Positions 9,885-18,638 of a stretch of 64,000 nt of DNA are shown piece by piece (the stretch's first letter is position 1; every line of letters starts with the position of its first letter). Position numbers and translations under genes: made by a program. The DNA is from Brevundimonas sp. UBA7506 (GTDB lineage Bacteria > Pseudomonadota > Alphaproteobacteria > Caulobacterales > Caulobacteraceae). The stretch is from positions 1 through 64,000 of the forward strand of contig NZ_DLNQ01000003.1 in assembly GCF_002479495.1 (NCBI RefSeq), read 5' to 3'. The notes beneath the pieces were generated by a model that did no database searches, was not told the origin of the DNA, and was given only the letters and a program-made list of their open reading frames with translations.

Positions 9885-10852
9885 GACCCCGCCGGAGCGG
9901 AAGGCTCGCTGGGCGCCGCCTGGGCCGTCATCAGCGTATAGGCCCGGTCCAGCGCGTCATTGCGCACGAACAGCAGACCGGACCGCGCCGGTTCGCGCTC
10001 CCGCTCCCAGGCGCCGGGATTGGTCCCGCCGTTCAGCGGCGCGCCGTAGAAGATATGGGCGCCGATCTGGCGCACGCGGGCCAGCCGCGAACCCCAGGAA
10101 GGACGCACATAGTTGGCGTGATAATTGACCGAGTTCTTGGGCAGCTGGCTGGCGGAGCGGCCCTCATAGACTTCGCGGGCGATGCGCTCGGCGCGGGCCC
10201 AGGCCACCGGGTTGATCGCGCGCCGTCCGATCGAGCCGTCGCAGGTGAAGGTGAACTGGCAGGTGCGGCTGTTGCGCTGATAGACGACCTCGCAGACCCG
10301 CTTGGGATAGGCGCGGTGGCGCGACCGGTTCAGCACCACCTCGGCGACCGCCGCCTGACCAGCCTCGCTCTCGTTGCGGGCCTCGTAATAGATGGCCTGG
10401 GTCAGGCACTCGAGGTCGTTGTCCGGCACGCGCGGCGGCGTCTTCAGATCCAGATAGGGCCGCGTATAGCCGGTCCGGCGCACGGACGGCGCGGCGTTCG
10501 CATTGACCGGCGGCGGGGCGAAGCTCGCGGCCGGCTCGGCGCGCGACGGTGTCGCAGCCATACGCGCGGCCGGGGCCGAAGGGCGGATCTCGGCCCGACG
10601 GCGCACCGGCGGCGGGGCGTCGGTCAGGCGAACGCCCTTGCCGTCCTTGATCATGGTCTGCAGGCGGACGTTGAGGCGCGCGCGGCGCTCCTTGTCGCTC
10701 TCGACCGGCGCTTCGACGGCGACGGCGGCGTAGGCGGGGATCGGCTTGACGGCGCCGGGTTCCGCCTGGGCGAAGCGGGCGTGATTGGCCAGGCCCGCCC
10801 AGACGGCGCACCCCAATCCCCCTGCGATCAGCACCGAGGCGACGCCGCGCAT
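9881..10852 (-). CDS. Cell wall hydrolase, SleB family
   Basis: A 323-residue protein with an N-terminal signal anchor (MRGVASVLIAGGLGCAVWAGL), a low-complexity Pro/Ala/Arg linker and a C-terminal Hydrolase_2/SleB domain from about residue 185. Visible motifs are LTQAIYYEARNESEAGQ, VAEVVLNRSRHRAYPK and CQFTFTCDG; the Glu in YYEARNE is the likely catalytic residue. The family cleaves peptidoglycan, so this probably acts in the periplasm during wall remodelling. I take the ATG at 10852; an in-frame TTG at 10864 adds four residues. Its last bases overlap the rfbC start. Confidence 0.88.
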   Translation of the reverse strand: MRGVASVLIAGGLGCAVWAGLANHARFAQAEPGAVKPIPAYAAVAVEAPVESDKERRARLNVRLQTMIKDGKGVRLTDAPPPVRRRAEIRPSAPAARMAATPSRAEPAASFAPPPVNANAAPSVRRTGYTRPYLDLKTPPRVPDNDLECLTQAIYYEARNESEAGQAAVAEVVLNRSRHRAYPKRVCEVVYQRNSRTCQFTFTCDGSIGRRAINPVAWARAERIAREVYEGRSASQLPKNSVNYHANYVRPSWGSRLARVRQIGAHIFYGAPLNGGTNPGAWEREREPARSGLLFVRNDALDRAYTLMTAQAAPSEPSAPAGS

Positions 10853-10968
10853 CGATCCCCCCAAACAAACTATGCGGTCTGCATACCAGCCGCGACCATC
10901 AGCGCCAAGCTGAGGCGTAGCCTGAACCGATTGGCAGGCGGCGCGGGAAGCCCTAGTAAGGGCCGGTC

Positions 10969-11583
10969 ATGCAGACTGCCCGCCGCGCCGGCTTTTCCCT
11001 GATCGAAGCCCTGGTCGTCCTGGCGATCGGCGGCATGGCGCTGGCCGTCATCTTCTCCATCGGGATCAAGGCCGGCGACACGGGCTTCTCGCTCGGTCGA
11101 CGAGCCATGAACGCCGCAGATCTGGACGTTTCCGTAAACGACGTCCGCGTCATCTTTCGCAGCACGGTTCTGATGCCGGCAAGAGCCTTCAGGGCGGAGG
11201 TGGATCAACCCGTGATCGGCTCCTCCGACGAACTGGAAATGGACGTCGTCATGGAAAGAGCCAACCAGTGCGCGCCGCAGGGGTGGGCGGGTCGCCTGAA
11301 ATTGCGGATTGAACCCTCCCCGGAAGGCAGAGCCCTGTTCTGCATCCTGGGAACACGCCGCATCAAACTATTGCCCGCCAGTGCGGAAAGCGCCTTCTCG
11401 TATTCGACGGATAGAACCAACTGGAGCTCAAACTTCTCCAACGCCCCCTCACGCAATAGCGGGCTTGAAGAACTAAAAGCTGCTTCGGTGTGGATACGGT
11501 TCAACGGCGCATCAGCTGATATTGTCGAAATGGCGTCATCTGGCAGACCGGAAGCATGGATCAGGGCCGATGAAGGACTCTGA
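10969..11583 (+). CDS. gspJ: Type II secretion minor pseudopilin GspJ
   Basis: A 204-residue prepilin-like protein. After the short basic leader comes the cleavage/methylation motif (AG, then FSLIEAL) with Glu at position +5, then a hydrophobic helix to about residue 30. It is followed in order by GspK- and GspL-like genes, the usual J-K-L order. Length fits GspJ, a minor pseudopilin in the tip complex with GspI, GspK and GspH. The assignment to J rather than I or H rests on size and order. The 3' part is clearly less GC-rich than neighbouring genes. The stop overlaps the next start by 14 bases. Confidence 0.8.
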   Translation: MQTARRAGFSLIEALVVLAIGGMALAVIFSIGIKAGDTGFSLGRRAMNAADLDVSVNDVRVIFRSTVLMPARAFRAEVDQPVIGSSDELEMDVVMERANQCAPQGWAGRLKLRIEPSPEGRALFCILGTRRIKLLPASAESAFSYSTDRTNWSSNFSNAPSRNSGLEELKAASVWIRFNGASADIVEMASSGRPEAWIRADEGL

Positions 11584-12631
11584 ACCCACTTCTCACAAGA
11601 AACACGCCATCAATACGCGCCGAGGTTTTGCACTTCCCGCCGTATTGACCGTCACGGGCGTCGTCACGCTTATTTTTCTTGTCGCCATTACAGCGCTAGC
11701 CAGCCTGACGGCGGAAGCAGCCTCGGCGCGAGCGCGCGTCAGGTTCCTCCAAAGCGCCCTGACAGCGGAGGCGAACCTCACCTTCCTCGCGGTGACAGAG
11801 CCTATTCGTTCCAGCGCCATCGCGATCGGCGCCCCGCGTATCGTCGATTTGTTTTCTGGCGCAGAGGGCAACGCCTCAAATCTTGAACAAGGCTTCATTC
11901 AACTTGACGGTCGCCCCTACGCGTTTGACCGGTCCGGTAAAATGATCGTTCAGGTTCAAGATCAAGCAGGCCTGATCAACCTGGCGTCCCTGAGCGAAGA
12001 ACAGCACACGAGATTGATGCAGGCCGTCGGCGTTGAAGATGCCGAAATACCTCGCCTGAGAGCCAGGTATCTCGATTACGTCGATCCTGACAATTTACGC
12101 CGGATAGATGGCGCGGAACAGCGAGACTACTCGGATACGTCTGCCGCGAACCGGCCCCTTAAAACACCAAACGAATGGCTATCCGTCATCGGAGCCAGAA
12201 ACAGCGTTGACGCGAGCAGGTGGCGGAAACTGAGCCCTCACCTGGCGTCAGATCACACACTATTAAATGCGAACCTGAACACCTCGACCAAAGAGGCGAT
12301 GGAAATCCTGTTTGGGTTGGACGAAAAACAATCGGAATCTGCAATAAACGCCAGATCAAAGCTTATGTTCAATAGCTTTTCAGATTTTGCCGCAGCGACT
12401 GGCGCCCGATATATTCCAGATGATGAAATATCATACGTCTTCCCGTCAGGAAGAATGATATTTACGATTAAAGACACCAGATCTGCGTGGACCTACCGGG
12501 GACGAATAATTTTGACGCCGGGCGGCCTTGAGCAGCCATTCTGGATCGATCAGACTGAATTGAAAGAGGCCCCCCGTCGGGCCGCGGCTGACACATCCGA
12601 TGCAACTCAATTTCCTTACGCCCCGCGTTGA
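11570..12631 (+). CDS. gspK: Type II secretion minor pseudopilin GspK
   Basis: A 353-residue protein that fits GspK, the largest pseudopilin. The prepilin site is RRGFALPAVL; position +5 is Pro rather than Glu, as expected because GspK is the pseudopilin that lacks Glu5. A membrane helix follows, then a region with NLASL, YLDYVDPDN and NANLNTSTKEAMEILFG, typical of the GspK helical domain. The ATG at 11570 lies inside the gspJ end. Base composition is unusual: two 60-base lines I counted are 50% (12241-12300) and 47% GC (12361-12420), against 73% in gspL (13021-13080). The stop overlaps gspL by 32 bases. Confidence 0.83.
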   Translation: MKDSEPTSHKKHAINTRRGFALPAVLTVTGVVTLIFLVAITALASLTAEAASARARVRFLQSALTAEANLTFLAVTEPIRSSAIAIGAPRIVDLFSGAEGNASNLEQGFIQLDGRPYAFDRSGKMIVQVQDQAGLINLASLSEEQHTRLMQAVGVEDAEIPRLRARYLDYVDPDNLRRIDGAEQRDYSDTSAANRPLKTPNEWLSVIGARNSVDASRWRKLSPHLASDHTLLNANLNTSTKEAMEILFGLDEKQSESAINARSKLMFNSFSDFAAATGARYIPDDEISYVFPSGRMIFTIKDTRSAWTYRGRIILTPGGLEQPFWIDQTELKEAPRRAAADTSDATQFPYAPR

Positions 12632-13682
12632 GCGGCTCAGCCATGACGGCGTGATCGACGTCGTTCACCCCGGCGGCGCCGTGGGAAGGATGCTGCGCCG
12701 GCCCGTGGTGCTGCTGGCCCGCGACCTGTGCGCCTTCGGCCTCTTCCAGACCGCCGCCCTGCCGCGCGGCCGCCGCCGGCAAGCGGCCACCCTGCACGCC
12801 CGAGTCGCCGCGCCCTATGTCCGCTCGGGCTCGTCCCTGAGCAAGGCCGGCGATGACTTCGGCGTCTGGTGGTGGGACGCGGACCGCGTCGATGCGCTTC
12901 TGGCGCCCCGCGCCATGACGGCCCGTCCTCTGATTAGCCCCGAGACCCTGGCCCAGCCACGCGGCGAGGGCTGGCGCATCGTCCGACTGAAGCTCGGCTA
13001 TGAAGCCCAACTCTGGCGCGGTAAGGCCCTGGTCGCCTCGGCCTGGCGCCGTGAACGCTATGACCCCGCCGCCTGGTCCGCCTTCGTGCGGCTGCAGCGC
13101 GCCGCAGAGGTCGCGCCGGAAAACCCGCCTGCGCCCGCCGACCTGCCCATCGCCTTCGACAACCGCGAGGCCTTCGCGCTCGCGCCAGCCGAACTGACGC
13201 GCGAGCAACTGGCCTTGCTCGGCGGCGGCGGCGTGGCCTTCGCCTCGCTGTGCTTCGGAGCCTTCCTGTTTGGTCAGGGCTATCAGTTGTCCAAGGACAC
13301 GGCGCAGGTCGAGTTGAAGACCGCCGAAATTCGCGCCGCCACCCCGCGCGCCGCCGCCGTGCGCAATCTGGACGCCAGCCAGAAGAAGCTGATCGCCTAT
13401 CGCCAGATCGAGGAACAGACCAGTCCGCTGAGCGCCGCCGGCGCCGCCATCGGCATCCTGGCCTTCCACGACCTGACGCCGACCTCCGTGAACGCCGAGA
13501 CCGAAATCCTTAGCTTCACCCTGCCCTACGCTGCGATCGACAAGATCGCGCCCCTGGTCGATGACTTGGAAAGTTCGGGCTATTTCCACGACGTCCAGCC
13601 GCGCACTGACGGCACGGCCCAGACCCTGACGCTGGAAATGAAGGTGCGCGAGGCCGCCCCGCCGCTGACGCCGGAACCCTGA
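12600..13682 (+). CDS. gspL: Type II secretion protein GspL-like (PilN domain)
   Basis: A 360-residue bitopic membrane protein. The N-terminal cytoplasmic part (about 1-200) is divergent from the actin-like fold of typical GspL. One membrane span lies near 207-226 (LGGGGVAFASLCFGAFLF). A periplasmic region follows with a short coiled coil and a ferredoxin-like/PilN-type end. In the T2SS inner-membrane platform, GspL recruits the GspE ATPase. The call rests on position after gspK, single-span topology and size more than on sharp motifs. The start lies 32 bases inside gspK. Its end is only three bases from the convergent gspH end. Confidence 0.72.
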   Translation: MQLNFLTPRVERLSHDGVIDVVHPGGAVGRMLRRPVVLLARDLCAFGLFQTAALPRGRRRQAATLHARVAAPYVRSGSSLSKAGDDFGVWWWDADRVDALLAPRAMTARPLISPETLAQPRGEGWRIVRLKLGYEAQLWRGKALVASAWRRERYDPAAWSAFVRLQRAAEVAPENPPAPADLPIAFDNREAFALAPAELTREQLALLGGGGVAFASLCFGAFLFGQGYQLSKDTAQVELKTAEIRAATPRAAAVRNLDASQKKLIAYRQIEEQTSPLSAAGAAIGILAFHDLTPTSVNAETEILSFTLPYAAIDKIAPLVDDLESSGYFHDVQPRTDGTAQTLTLEMKVREAAPPLTPEP

Positions 13683-13685
13683 GCC

Positions 13686-14153
13686 TTAAGGGGCCGCGCG
13701 CCCCTTGGCCGGCTCCGCCTGCAGCCGGATGAACCGGCAGGTCCCGTCATCCGTGCGGAGGGTCATGACCACCCGATCCTGATTGATCAGATTGGCGCTG
13801 ACGGTCGAGCAGCCGCCGCCCTCGGCGATGTCCAGCGCGGGGGCCAGCGTATAGCGCCACGGCGAGCGCAATGTGAGCACCCGATCGTCCTCGGCCCCGG
13901 GCATGGAGGGATCGACGACCCGCAAAGGCACGCCCGTGCGGTTGGCCTCGCGACGCAGGTCGGACACCTGGCGCTGGAACTCGAAGAAGACCGCGTGGGA
14001 CGTGGTCTGATCCAGCATTCGCGCCGTGGACGGCATGATGATGGCGGTGCTGAGAGCGAAGATCGCCAGCACCACCAGAACCTCGATCAGGGTATAGCCG
14101 CCCCGGGCGGGCCGGGGCGACCCAGGGTCAGCGGGCCTGATCGGAACTGACAT
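13686..14153 (-). CDS. gspH: Type II secretion minor pseudopilin GspH
   Basis: A 155-residue prepilin-like protein with cleavage motif GG then YTLIEVLVVLAIF (Glu at +5), followed by a helix and a beta-rich GspH-type domain with a pair of cysteines (GGGCSTV and DGTCRFI). I take the ATG at 14153, which overlaps the gspG end by 26 bases. The longer frame to 14231 would run further into gspG and adds low-complexity residues. It is co-transcribed with gspG and converges on gspL. The leader before the cleavage site is long for the class (about 19 residues). Confidence 0.78.
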   Translation of the reverse strand: MSVPIRPADPGSPRPARGGYTLIEVLVVLAIFALSTAIIMPSTARMLDQTTSHAVFFEFQRQVSDLRREANRTGVPLRVVDPSMPGAEDDRVLTLRSPWRYTLAPALDIAEGGGCSTVSANLINQDRVVMTLRTDDGTCRFIRLQAEPAKGRAAP

Positions 14154-14640
14154 CGGCGTTGGCGCCCTGACCGCCTTCGGCGCCGTCGGCGCCGTAGCTG
14201 ATGACGCGGGCGCGGTTGTCCGGGGCCACATCGCTGGAGGTCGGCGCGGCGGGAGCGACGTAGATGTAGGGCCGCGCCCAGGGATCAGACGGCAGAGCCT
14301 TGTCCAGATAAGGGCCGGACCAGCCCGGCACGGTTTCGGCGTTGGCCTGCATCAGCAACCCCAGGCCCTCCTGCTCGGTCGGCAAACGGCCGATATCCAG
14401 ACGCATGGTTTCCAGCGCCGCTTCCAGCGAACGGATCTGCAGACGGGCGGTCTGGGTCTTGGACTTGTCCAGTTGTGCGAACAGGCGCGGCCCCACAACC
14501 GCCGCGATCAGGGCAATGATCGACAGGACGACAAGGATCTCGAGTAGGCTGTAGCCTTCGCGGGATTTACGGCTGCGCTGATGCGACGAGGCAACGATCA
14601 GCGCAAAACGGTGACGGAGAGGGGAACGGCCGCAGTACAT
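14128..14640 (-). CDS. gspG: Type II secretion major pseudopilin GspG
   Basis: A 170-residue major pseudopilin. The cleavage motif is REG then YSLLEILVVLSII, with Glu at +5. LEAALETMRLDIGRLPTEQEGL and GPYLDKALPSDPWARPYIY are the signature of GspG, including the calcium-binding loop region. The ATG at 14640 has an AAGG about nine bases upstream; a TTG one codon earlier is possible. The leader is about 28 residues long. It is first gene of the two-gene gspG-gspH unit, divergent from gspM across about 140 bases. Confidence 0.92.
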   Translation of the reverse strand: MYCGRSPLRHRFALIVASSHQRSRKSREGYSLLEILVVLSIIALIAAVVGPRLFAQLDKSKTQTARLQIRSLEAALETMRLDIGRLPTEQEGLGLLMQANAETVPGWSGPYLDKALPSDPWARPYIYVAPAAPTSSDVAPDNRARVISYGADGAEGGQGANADVSSDQAR

Positions 14641-14783
14641 CAAACGATCGCCTTGGATTTCTAAGCTGTTATGGGCTTTTAACGGTTGCTATAGCTCACA
14701 GCACATGGGGGGTCGATGCACAATGCAGCCCCGTGCGCCTCAACACTGACACAGGACGCGTCTTGCAGGGCTTCTTCACTGAC

Positions 14784-15410
14784 ATGGTCGCTTCGACGCG
14801 CGCGTCGATCGAGACGCTGAAGGACCGGCTGCGCGCCACCACCATGCGCGAGCGCGTCCTGCTGGGCGGCCTGGTCCTGGGCGCCGCCGTTTATGCTCCG
14901 GTGGCCGCGCTGGAATGGCGCACGACCCAGGCGGACCGCTATATCGAAGCCCTGACTGAACAGTCGACCGCCCGCATGACCGCCAACGCCGCGCGGCGGG
15001 TGGCGGAGGGCGCCGCCGACCGTCTGGCGCTGGAGGACATGAACGGCTGGGGCTTCGAGGCGACCAACGCCGCCGTGGCCCAGGTGCTGATCGAGCAACG
15101 CCTGCTGGAGGCCGCGACCGCGTCGGGCCTGCCCAATCCGCGCATCACCACCAACACCAAGATCGAGGCCGTCGGCCCGACCCAGTGGCTGGAAGCCGAG
15201 GTTCAGTCGGACCTACGCTGGGGGCCCGCCTTCGCCTTCCTCGACAAGGTGGGCGAGTGGCCCGAAGGCTTCCGCGTCACGGCCTTCCGCTATGAAATCA
15301 CGCCCTTCAACGGCGTCGTTGAACCCGGCGCAGCTCCGCCGGTGAACGGCAAGCTCCGCATCGGCCTGGCCTTCCCTGTGCGGGTCCCCGCCGCGGGAGC
15401 GGCGTCATGA
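14784..15410 (+). CDS. gspM: Type II secretion protein GspM-like
   Basis: A 208-residue protein with a short cytoplasmic N-terminus ending in MRERVLLGGLVLGAAVYAPV, a single span near 26-44 and a periplasmic part with a ferredoxin-like end. This is the topology of GspM, which partners GspL in the inner-membrane platform. The start is uncertain: ATG at 14784 gives the usual N-terminal length for the family, TTG at 14763 has an AGGA at good distance, and GTG at 14733 has no clear ribosome site. The stop overlaps the next start (ATGA). Confidence 0.7.
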   Translation: MVASTRASIETLKDRLRATTMRERVLLGGLVLGAAVYAPVAALEWRTTQADRYIEALTEQSTARMTANAARRVAEGAADRLALEDMNGWGFEATNAAVAQVLIEQRLLEAATASGLPNPRITTNTKIEAVGPTQWLEAEVQSDLRWGPAFAFLDKVGEWPEGFRVTAFRYEITPFNGVVEPGAAPPVNGKLRIGLAFPVRVPAAGAAS

Positions 15411-15874
15411 AGCAGCTTCTGTGGCTGGCTCCGCCGCTAATGCTGGCGGCCGCCTTCCTGACCGGCGCCGCCTATCCCGGCCTGCCGGAGGAGCCCCCCG
15501 CCGTGGTGCGCGGCCAGTCGGCGCGTTCAGGGCTGGTCGTGCGTCCGGGCGAAAGCGCCGTGGGCGCCGTGGCCTTTCTGAAGACGCTGCGGTCCGACCC
15601 CCCGCCACCGCCTCCCCCGCCCCCGCCGCCCCCGCCTCCCCCGCCTCCCCCGCCGCCCGATGTGGCCGTGACCTTCAAGGCGGCGCTGCGCGGCGTCGAG
15701 CGCGACCCGGCCACCGGCCGTCAGCGCGTTCTGGTCGGCGACGCCTCGGGCGGCGTCGCGACCATCAGTGAAGGCGGCCGCTTCGGCGACGGCTGGCGCA
15801 TAAGAAACATTTCGGCTGAGGCCGTGACCCTGGCCAAGGGACGCGAAACGCGCGTCGTCCGGGTGTTCGGTTGA
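15407..15874 (+). CDS. Type II secretion GspC/GspN-like protein with polyproline spacer
   Basis: A 155-residue protein with an N-terminal signal anchor (LLWLAPPLMLAAAFLTGAA), a run of 20 prolines at residues 65-84, and a C-terminal beta-rich domain of about 70 residues (GRQRVLVGDASGG, GGRFGDGWRIRNI, AVTLAKG). The C-terminal pattern resembles the HR domain of GspC and PilP, which touches the secretin N0 domain. Placement directly upstream of the secretin gene supports a GspC-like role. It is much shorter than classical GspC and has no PDZ domain, so GspN or a lineage-specific linker are alternatives. It overlaps the upstream stop by four bases. Confidence 0.72.
   Translation: MKQLLWLAPPLMLAAAFLTGAAYPGLPEEPPAVVRGQSARSGLVVRPGESAVGAVAFLKTLRSDPPPPPPPPPPPPPPPPPPPPDVAVTFKAALRGVERDPATGRQRVLVGDASGGVATISEGGRFGDGWRIRNISAEAVTLAKGRETRVVRVFG
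15599..15658 (+). repeat. Polyproline codon run (20 CCN codons)
   Basis: Twenty consecutive proline codons, a mix of CCG, CCC, CCT and one CCA, inside the GspC-like gene. Translated on the ribosome this would depend on EF-P and would form a stiff polyproline-II rod between the membrane anchor and the C-terminal domain. The C-rich repeat is prone to length change. Confidence 0.95.
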
Positions 15875-15880
15875 GTATCG

Positions 15881-15885
15881 AGGAG
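15881..15885 (+). promoter_or_regulatory. Ribosome binding site fixing the gspD start
   Basis: An AGGAG six bases before the ATG at 15892. It favours that start over the in-frame TTG at 15871, which lies at the end of the upstream gene. Confidence 0.7.
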
Positions 15886-15891
15886 AATGGC

Positions 15892-18219
15892 ATGACGAAC
15901 CTGACCGCGGGTCCCTCCGCCTTCCAGCGCCCTGCCGCGACCGCCCTGCGTCGTGCGGGCCTGCGCGCCGCCGTCTGTCTAGCGCCCATGGTCATCCTGG
16001 CCGGCTGCGCCGCCTTCCCCGAAATGAACACCACGGTGTCGCGCCCCGACACTCGGGTCGAAGGCGCGTCACAGGACGGCCTGATCGGCGGCGGCGTCAA
16101 TGTGGATCGCGGCTCGCGCGCCCAGAACAACATCAGCACCCTGGCCGTCCCTGGTCCGCCCGCTCCCGCCGGTCCGACCCGCCTGCCGGCCACACCGGAG
16201 CAGATCGCGGCCCTGGTCTCGGACGAGATGGTGGACGCCAACCTGTCGCCCCAGTCGATCCCCCAGTTCGCCGCCACCGTCTTCGGCGGCGTGCTCAAGG
16301 TGCCCTTCACCCTGGCCCCCGACGTCGCCACCCGCAACGAGGTCATCGCCGGGGGCAGCGGCGGCCCGATCAGCAAGCGCGCCCTGTTCGCCCTGACCCA
16401 GCAGGCGCTGAAACAGTATGGCGTCGAGGTCTATGTCGACGGCGGCTTCGTCACCGTCGGGGCTTCGCCGCAAGGCGGCACGGGCACCGAAATCAACCGC
16501 AGCCGAAACCCGTCCCCGACGGCGGGTCGGGTGGTGCAATTCTACACGGTCCAGACCATCGAAGTGAACGTCCTGCAGAGCCTGCTGCAAGACCTCTACC
16601 CCAACCTGTCCGGCGCCCGGATCACCCCCGACGTGATGAACAACAGCCTGATCATTTCCGGCTCCGGCCGCGAGGTGGGCCAGGTGGTGCGCGCCCTCCG
16701 CGAGATCGACCAGCCGCGCTTCTCCGGCGCCGAGGTGTTGCGCGTCGAGCCCTCCTTCTGGTCCGCCGAGGCTCTGACCGAAGCCCTGAACCGCGTCCTC
16801 ACGACTGAGGGCTATGTCGTGTCCACGGTCGATCGGACTGGGCGGGCGCTGGTCATCCTGTCCTTCCCCACGGCCAACCAGATCCTGATCTTCGGCCGTG
16901 ATCCCGAAATCCTGGCCCGCGCCCGCTACTGGGCCGAAACCCTGGATCGGCCCGCGGCGCTCGGCGACAAGGCGTCCACCTTCGTCTATCAGGTCAAGAA
17001 CACCGACGCCGCCTCGCTGGGCCAGCTGGCCATGGGTCAGACGCCGACGACGGCCCAGGCCCGCCCGCCGGTCGGCGTCCCCGGAACCCCGCCCGCCCAG
17101 GCCGGCAGCGGCGCCGGCGGCCAGCAGACCCCCGCACGGCAACAGGGCGCCAATGGCCAGGGCGGCGGCCAGTTCATGAACGGCCAGGTTCTGACCGATC
17201 CCATCGGCAACCGCATCATCTTCACCGGCACGGCGACCGAGTTCGCCCAGCTCCGTTCGCTGCTGACGACGCTGGACACGCCTGCGCCCCAGGTGGTGAT
17301 CGAGGTCATGGTCGCCGAGGTCACCCTGAACGACAACACCAGCCTGGGCGTGCAGTTGTTCGGCACTGATGTGCGCGGTGACGGCACCCTCACCGGCAGT
17401 ACGGAGGGCATCACGATCGGCAGCGGCGGCCTGCTGATGAGCTTCACAGGTCCCGACTTCCGCGCCCGGTTGAACGCCCAGGCCGGCAACAACCGCGTCA
17501 ACATCCTGCAACGGCCGCAACTAGTGGCCCGCAGCGGCGGCCAGGCTCGCTTCCAGGTCGGCACCGACGTGCCGATCATCACCTCACAGCGCGCCAGCGA
17601 CAATCAAAGCAATAACGGCACGGACATCCTGCAAAGCGTCCAGTATCGTCAGACCGGCGTCATCCTGGACCTGCAGCCCGTCGTCTATGGCGACCGGGTC
17701 GACATCACCATCAGCCAGGAAATCTCGGAAGTCGGCGATTCAGACAACCCCGCCATCGCCAGCCCGCCGATCCTGAATCGCAGCCTGACCACTCAGATCG
17801 CCATCACCGACGGTTGGACCGGCGTTCTGGGCGGCCTGATCAGCAACAACTACAGCAAGGTCAACACCGGCGTTCCCTTCATCAAGGACCTGCCAGTGAT
17901 CGGTTCGGCCTTCCAGAACAACTCGGTCAAGGGCAACCGCACCGAACTGCTGATCCTGATCACGCCGCACATCCTGCGCGGCGACGAGGACATGGCCGAC
18001 TACGCCGACCGCTACGCCAGCGACATGAACGCGGCCTTCCGCACCGGTCGCGGCTGGTCCTATACGCTGACGCCGTTCAACGTCGGCTATGGCGTGCGCG
18101 GCGTGGGCTTCGACCTGCCGTCGCCCAACCGACCGTCGGATCGCCGCGCCACGGAGCCGCAAGCGAGCCCCGTCCCCTCCGCGGCGGCCTCCCCCGCGCA
18201 GACCGAGCCGCAGAGCTAG
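15892..18219 (+). CDS. gspD: Type II secretion secretin GspD
   Basis: A 775-residue outer-membrane secretin. The N-terminus has a lipoprotein signal ending in LAGC, so it is probably lipidated and could reach the outer membrane without a separate pilotin (inference). N0-N3 type domains follow (VPFTLAPDVATRNE; FYTVQTIEVNVLQSLL; NNSLIISG), with a Gly/Gln/Ala-rich insert around residues 380-430 in the last N domain. The secretin core has VVIEVMVAEVTLND, VPIITSQ and, near the end, TELLILITPHILR. A short Pro/Ala/Ser-rich tail follows. The stop overlaps the convergent gspI stop in CTAG. Confidence 0.95.
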   Translation: MTNLTAGPSAFQRPAATALRRAGLRAAVCLAPMVILAGCAAFPEMNTTVSRPDTRVEGASQDGLIGGGVNVDRGSRAQNNISTLAVPGPPAPAGPTRLPATPEQIAALVSDEMVDANLSPQSIPQFAATVFGGVLKVPFTLAPDVATRNEVIAGGSGGPISKRALFALTQQALKQYGVEVYVDGGFVTVGASPQGGTGTEINRSRNPSPTAGRVVQFYTVQTIEVNVLQSLLQDLYPNLSGARITPDVMNNSLIISGSGREVGQVVRALREIDQPRFSGAEVLRVEPSFWSAEALTEALNRVLTTEGYVVSTVDRTGRALVILSFPTANQILIFGRDPEILARARYWAETLDRPAALGDKASTFVYQVKNTDAASLGQLAMGQTPTTAQARPPVGVPGTPPAQAGSGAGGQQTPARQQGANGQGGGQFMNGQVLTDPIGNRIIFTGTATEFAQLRSLLTTLDTPAPQVVIEVMVAEVTLNDNTSLGVQLFGTDVRGDGTLTGSTEGITIGSGGLLMSFTGPDFRARLNAQAGNNRVNILQRPQLVARSGGQARFQVGTDVPIITSQRASDNQSNNGTDILQSVQYRQTGVILDLQPVVYGDRVDITISQEISEVGDSDNPAIASPPILNRSLTTQIAITDGWTGVLGGLISNNYSKVNTGVPFIKDLPVIGSAFQNNSVKGNRTELLILITPHILRGDEDMADYADRYASDMNAAFRTGRGWSYTLTPFNVGYGVRGVGFDLPSPNRPSDRRATEPQASPVPSAAASPAQTEPQS

Positions 18220-18638
18220 CTTTCCAGCAGCCTCCGCCAGCCAACCCGGTCGAATACCAAGGGTGCAGGGGGCCTTCCCTGCGCCCTTTCGACCGCAACG
18301 GTGACCCGGTACAATTGCACCTCGAATGCGCCCTGGCCCGCCGGGAAGCCGGCGTTGACGCGGCGCTCGCCTCTGGGTTCAGCCGACCAGATCACGACGT
18401 CGCCGCCGGGCAACTCAATCCGCCCTTGCGGCTGCGCCATCGGATTGAGGCTACGCGTCAGGGCCAGGGCGTTCTCCTGAACCGCCACCTGTTCGATCGC
18501 CAGGGCCGCGCGCTGCTGGTTGCGCGTCATCTGAATCTGCAGCTCGAAGATGGCCATCAGGGTCATCGAAGCGATGGCCAGGGCCACCAGGGCCTCGATC
18601 AGGCTGAAGCCGTCGCGCCCCCGCCCACGCGTCCGCAT
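18216..18638 (-). CDS. gspI: Type II secretion minor pseudopilin GspI
   Basis: A 140-residue prepilin-like protein. The motif DG then FSLIEALVALAIASM has Glu at +5, followed by IFELQIQMTRNQQRAALAIEQVAVQENALA, which is the GspI-type helix. Size fits GspI, which forms the tip complex with GspJ and GspK. The start ATG at 18638 overlaps the gspF stop by one base. The rest of the tip (gspJ, gspK) is encoded 6 kb away on the other strand. The call of I over H or J is from size, helix pattern and the gspF neighbour. Confidence 0.83.
   Translation of the reverse strand: MRTRGRGRDGFSLIEALVALAIASMTLMAIFELQIQMTRNQQRAALAIEQVAVQENALALTRSLNPMAQPQGRIELPGGDVVIWSAEPRGERRVNAGFPAGQGAFEVQLYRVTVAVERAQGRPPAPLVFDRVGWRRLLES

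Noticed and set aside
16069..17520. A 483-codon minus-strand frame inside gspD
   Set aside because: Shadow of the secretin gene; composition typical of antisense frames.
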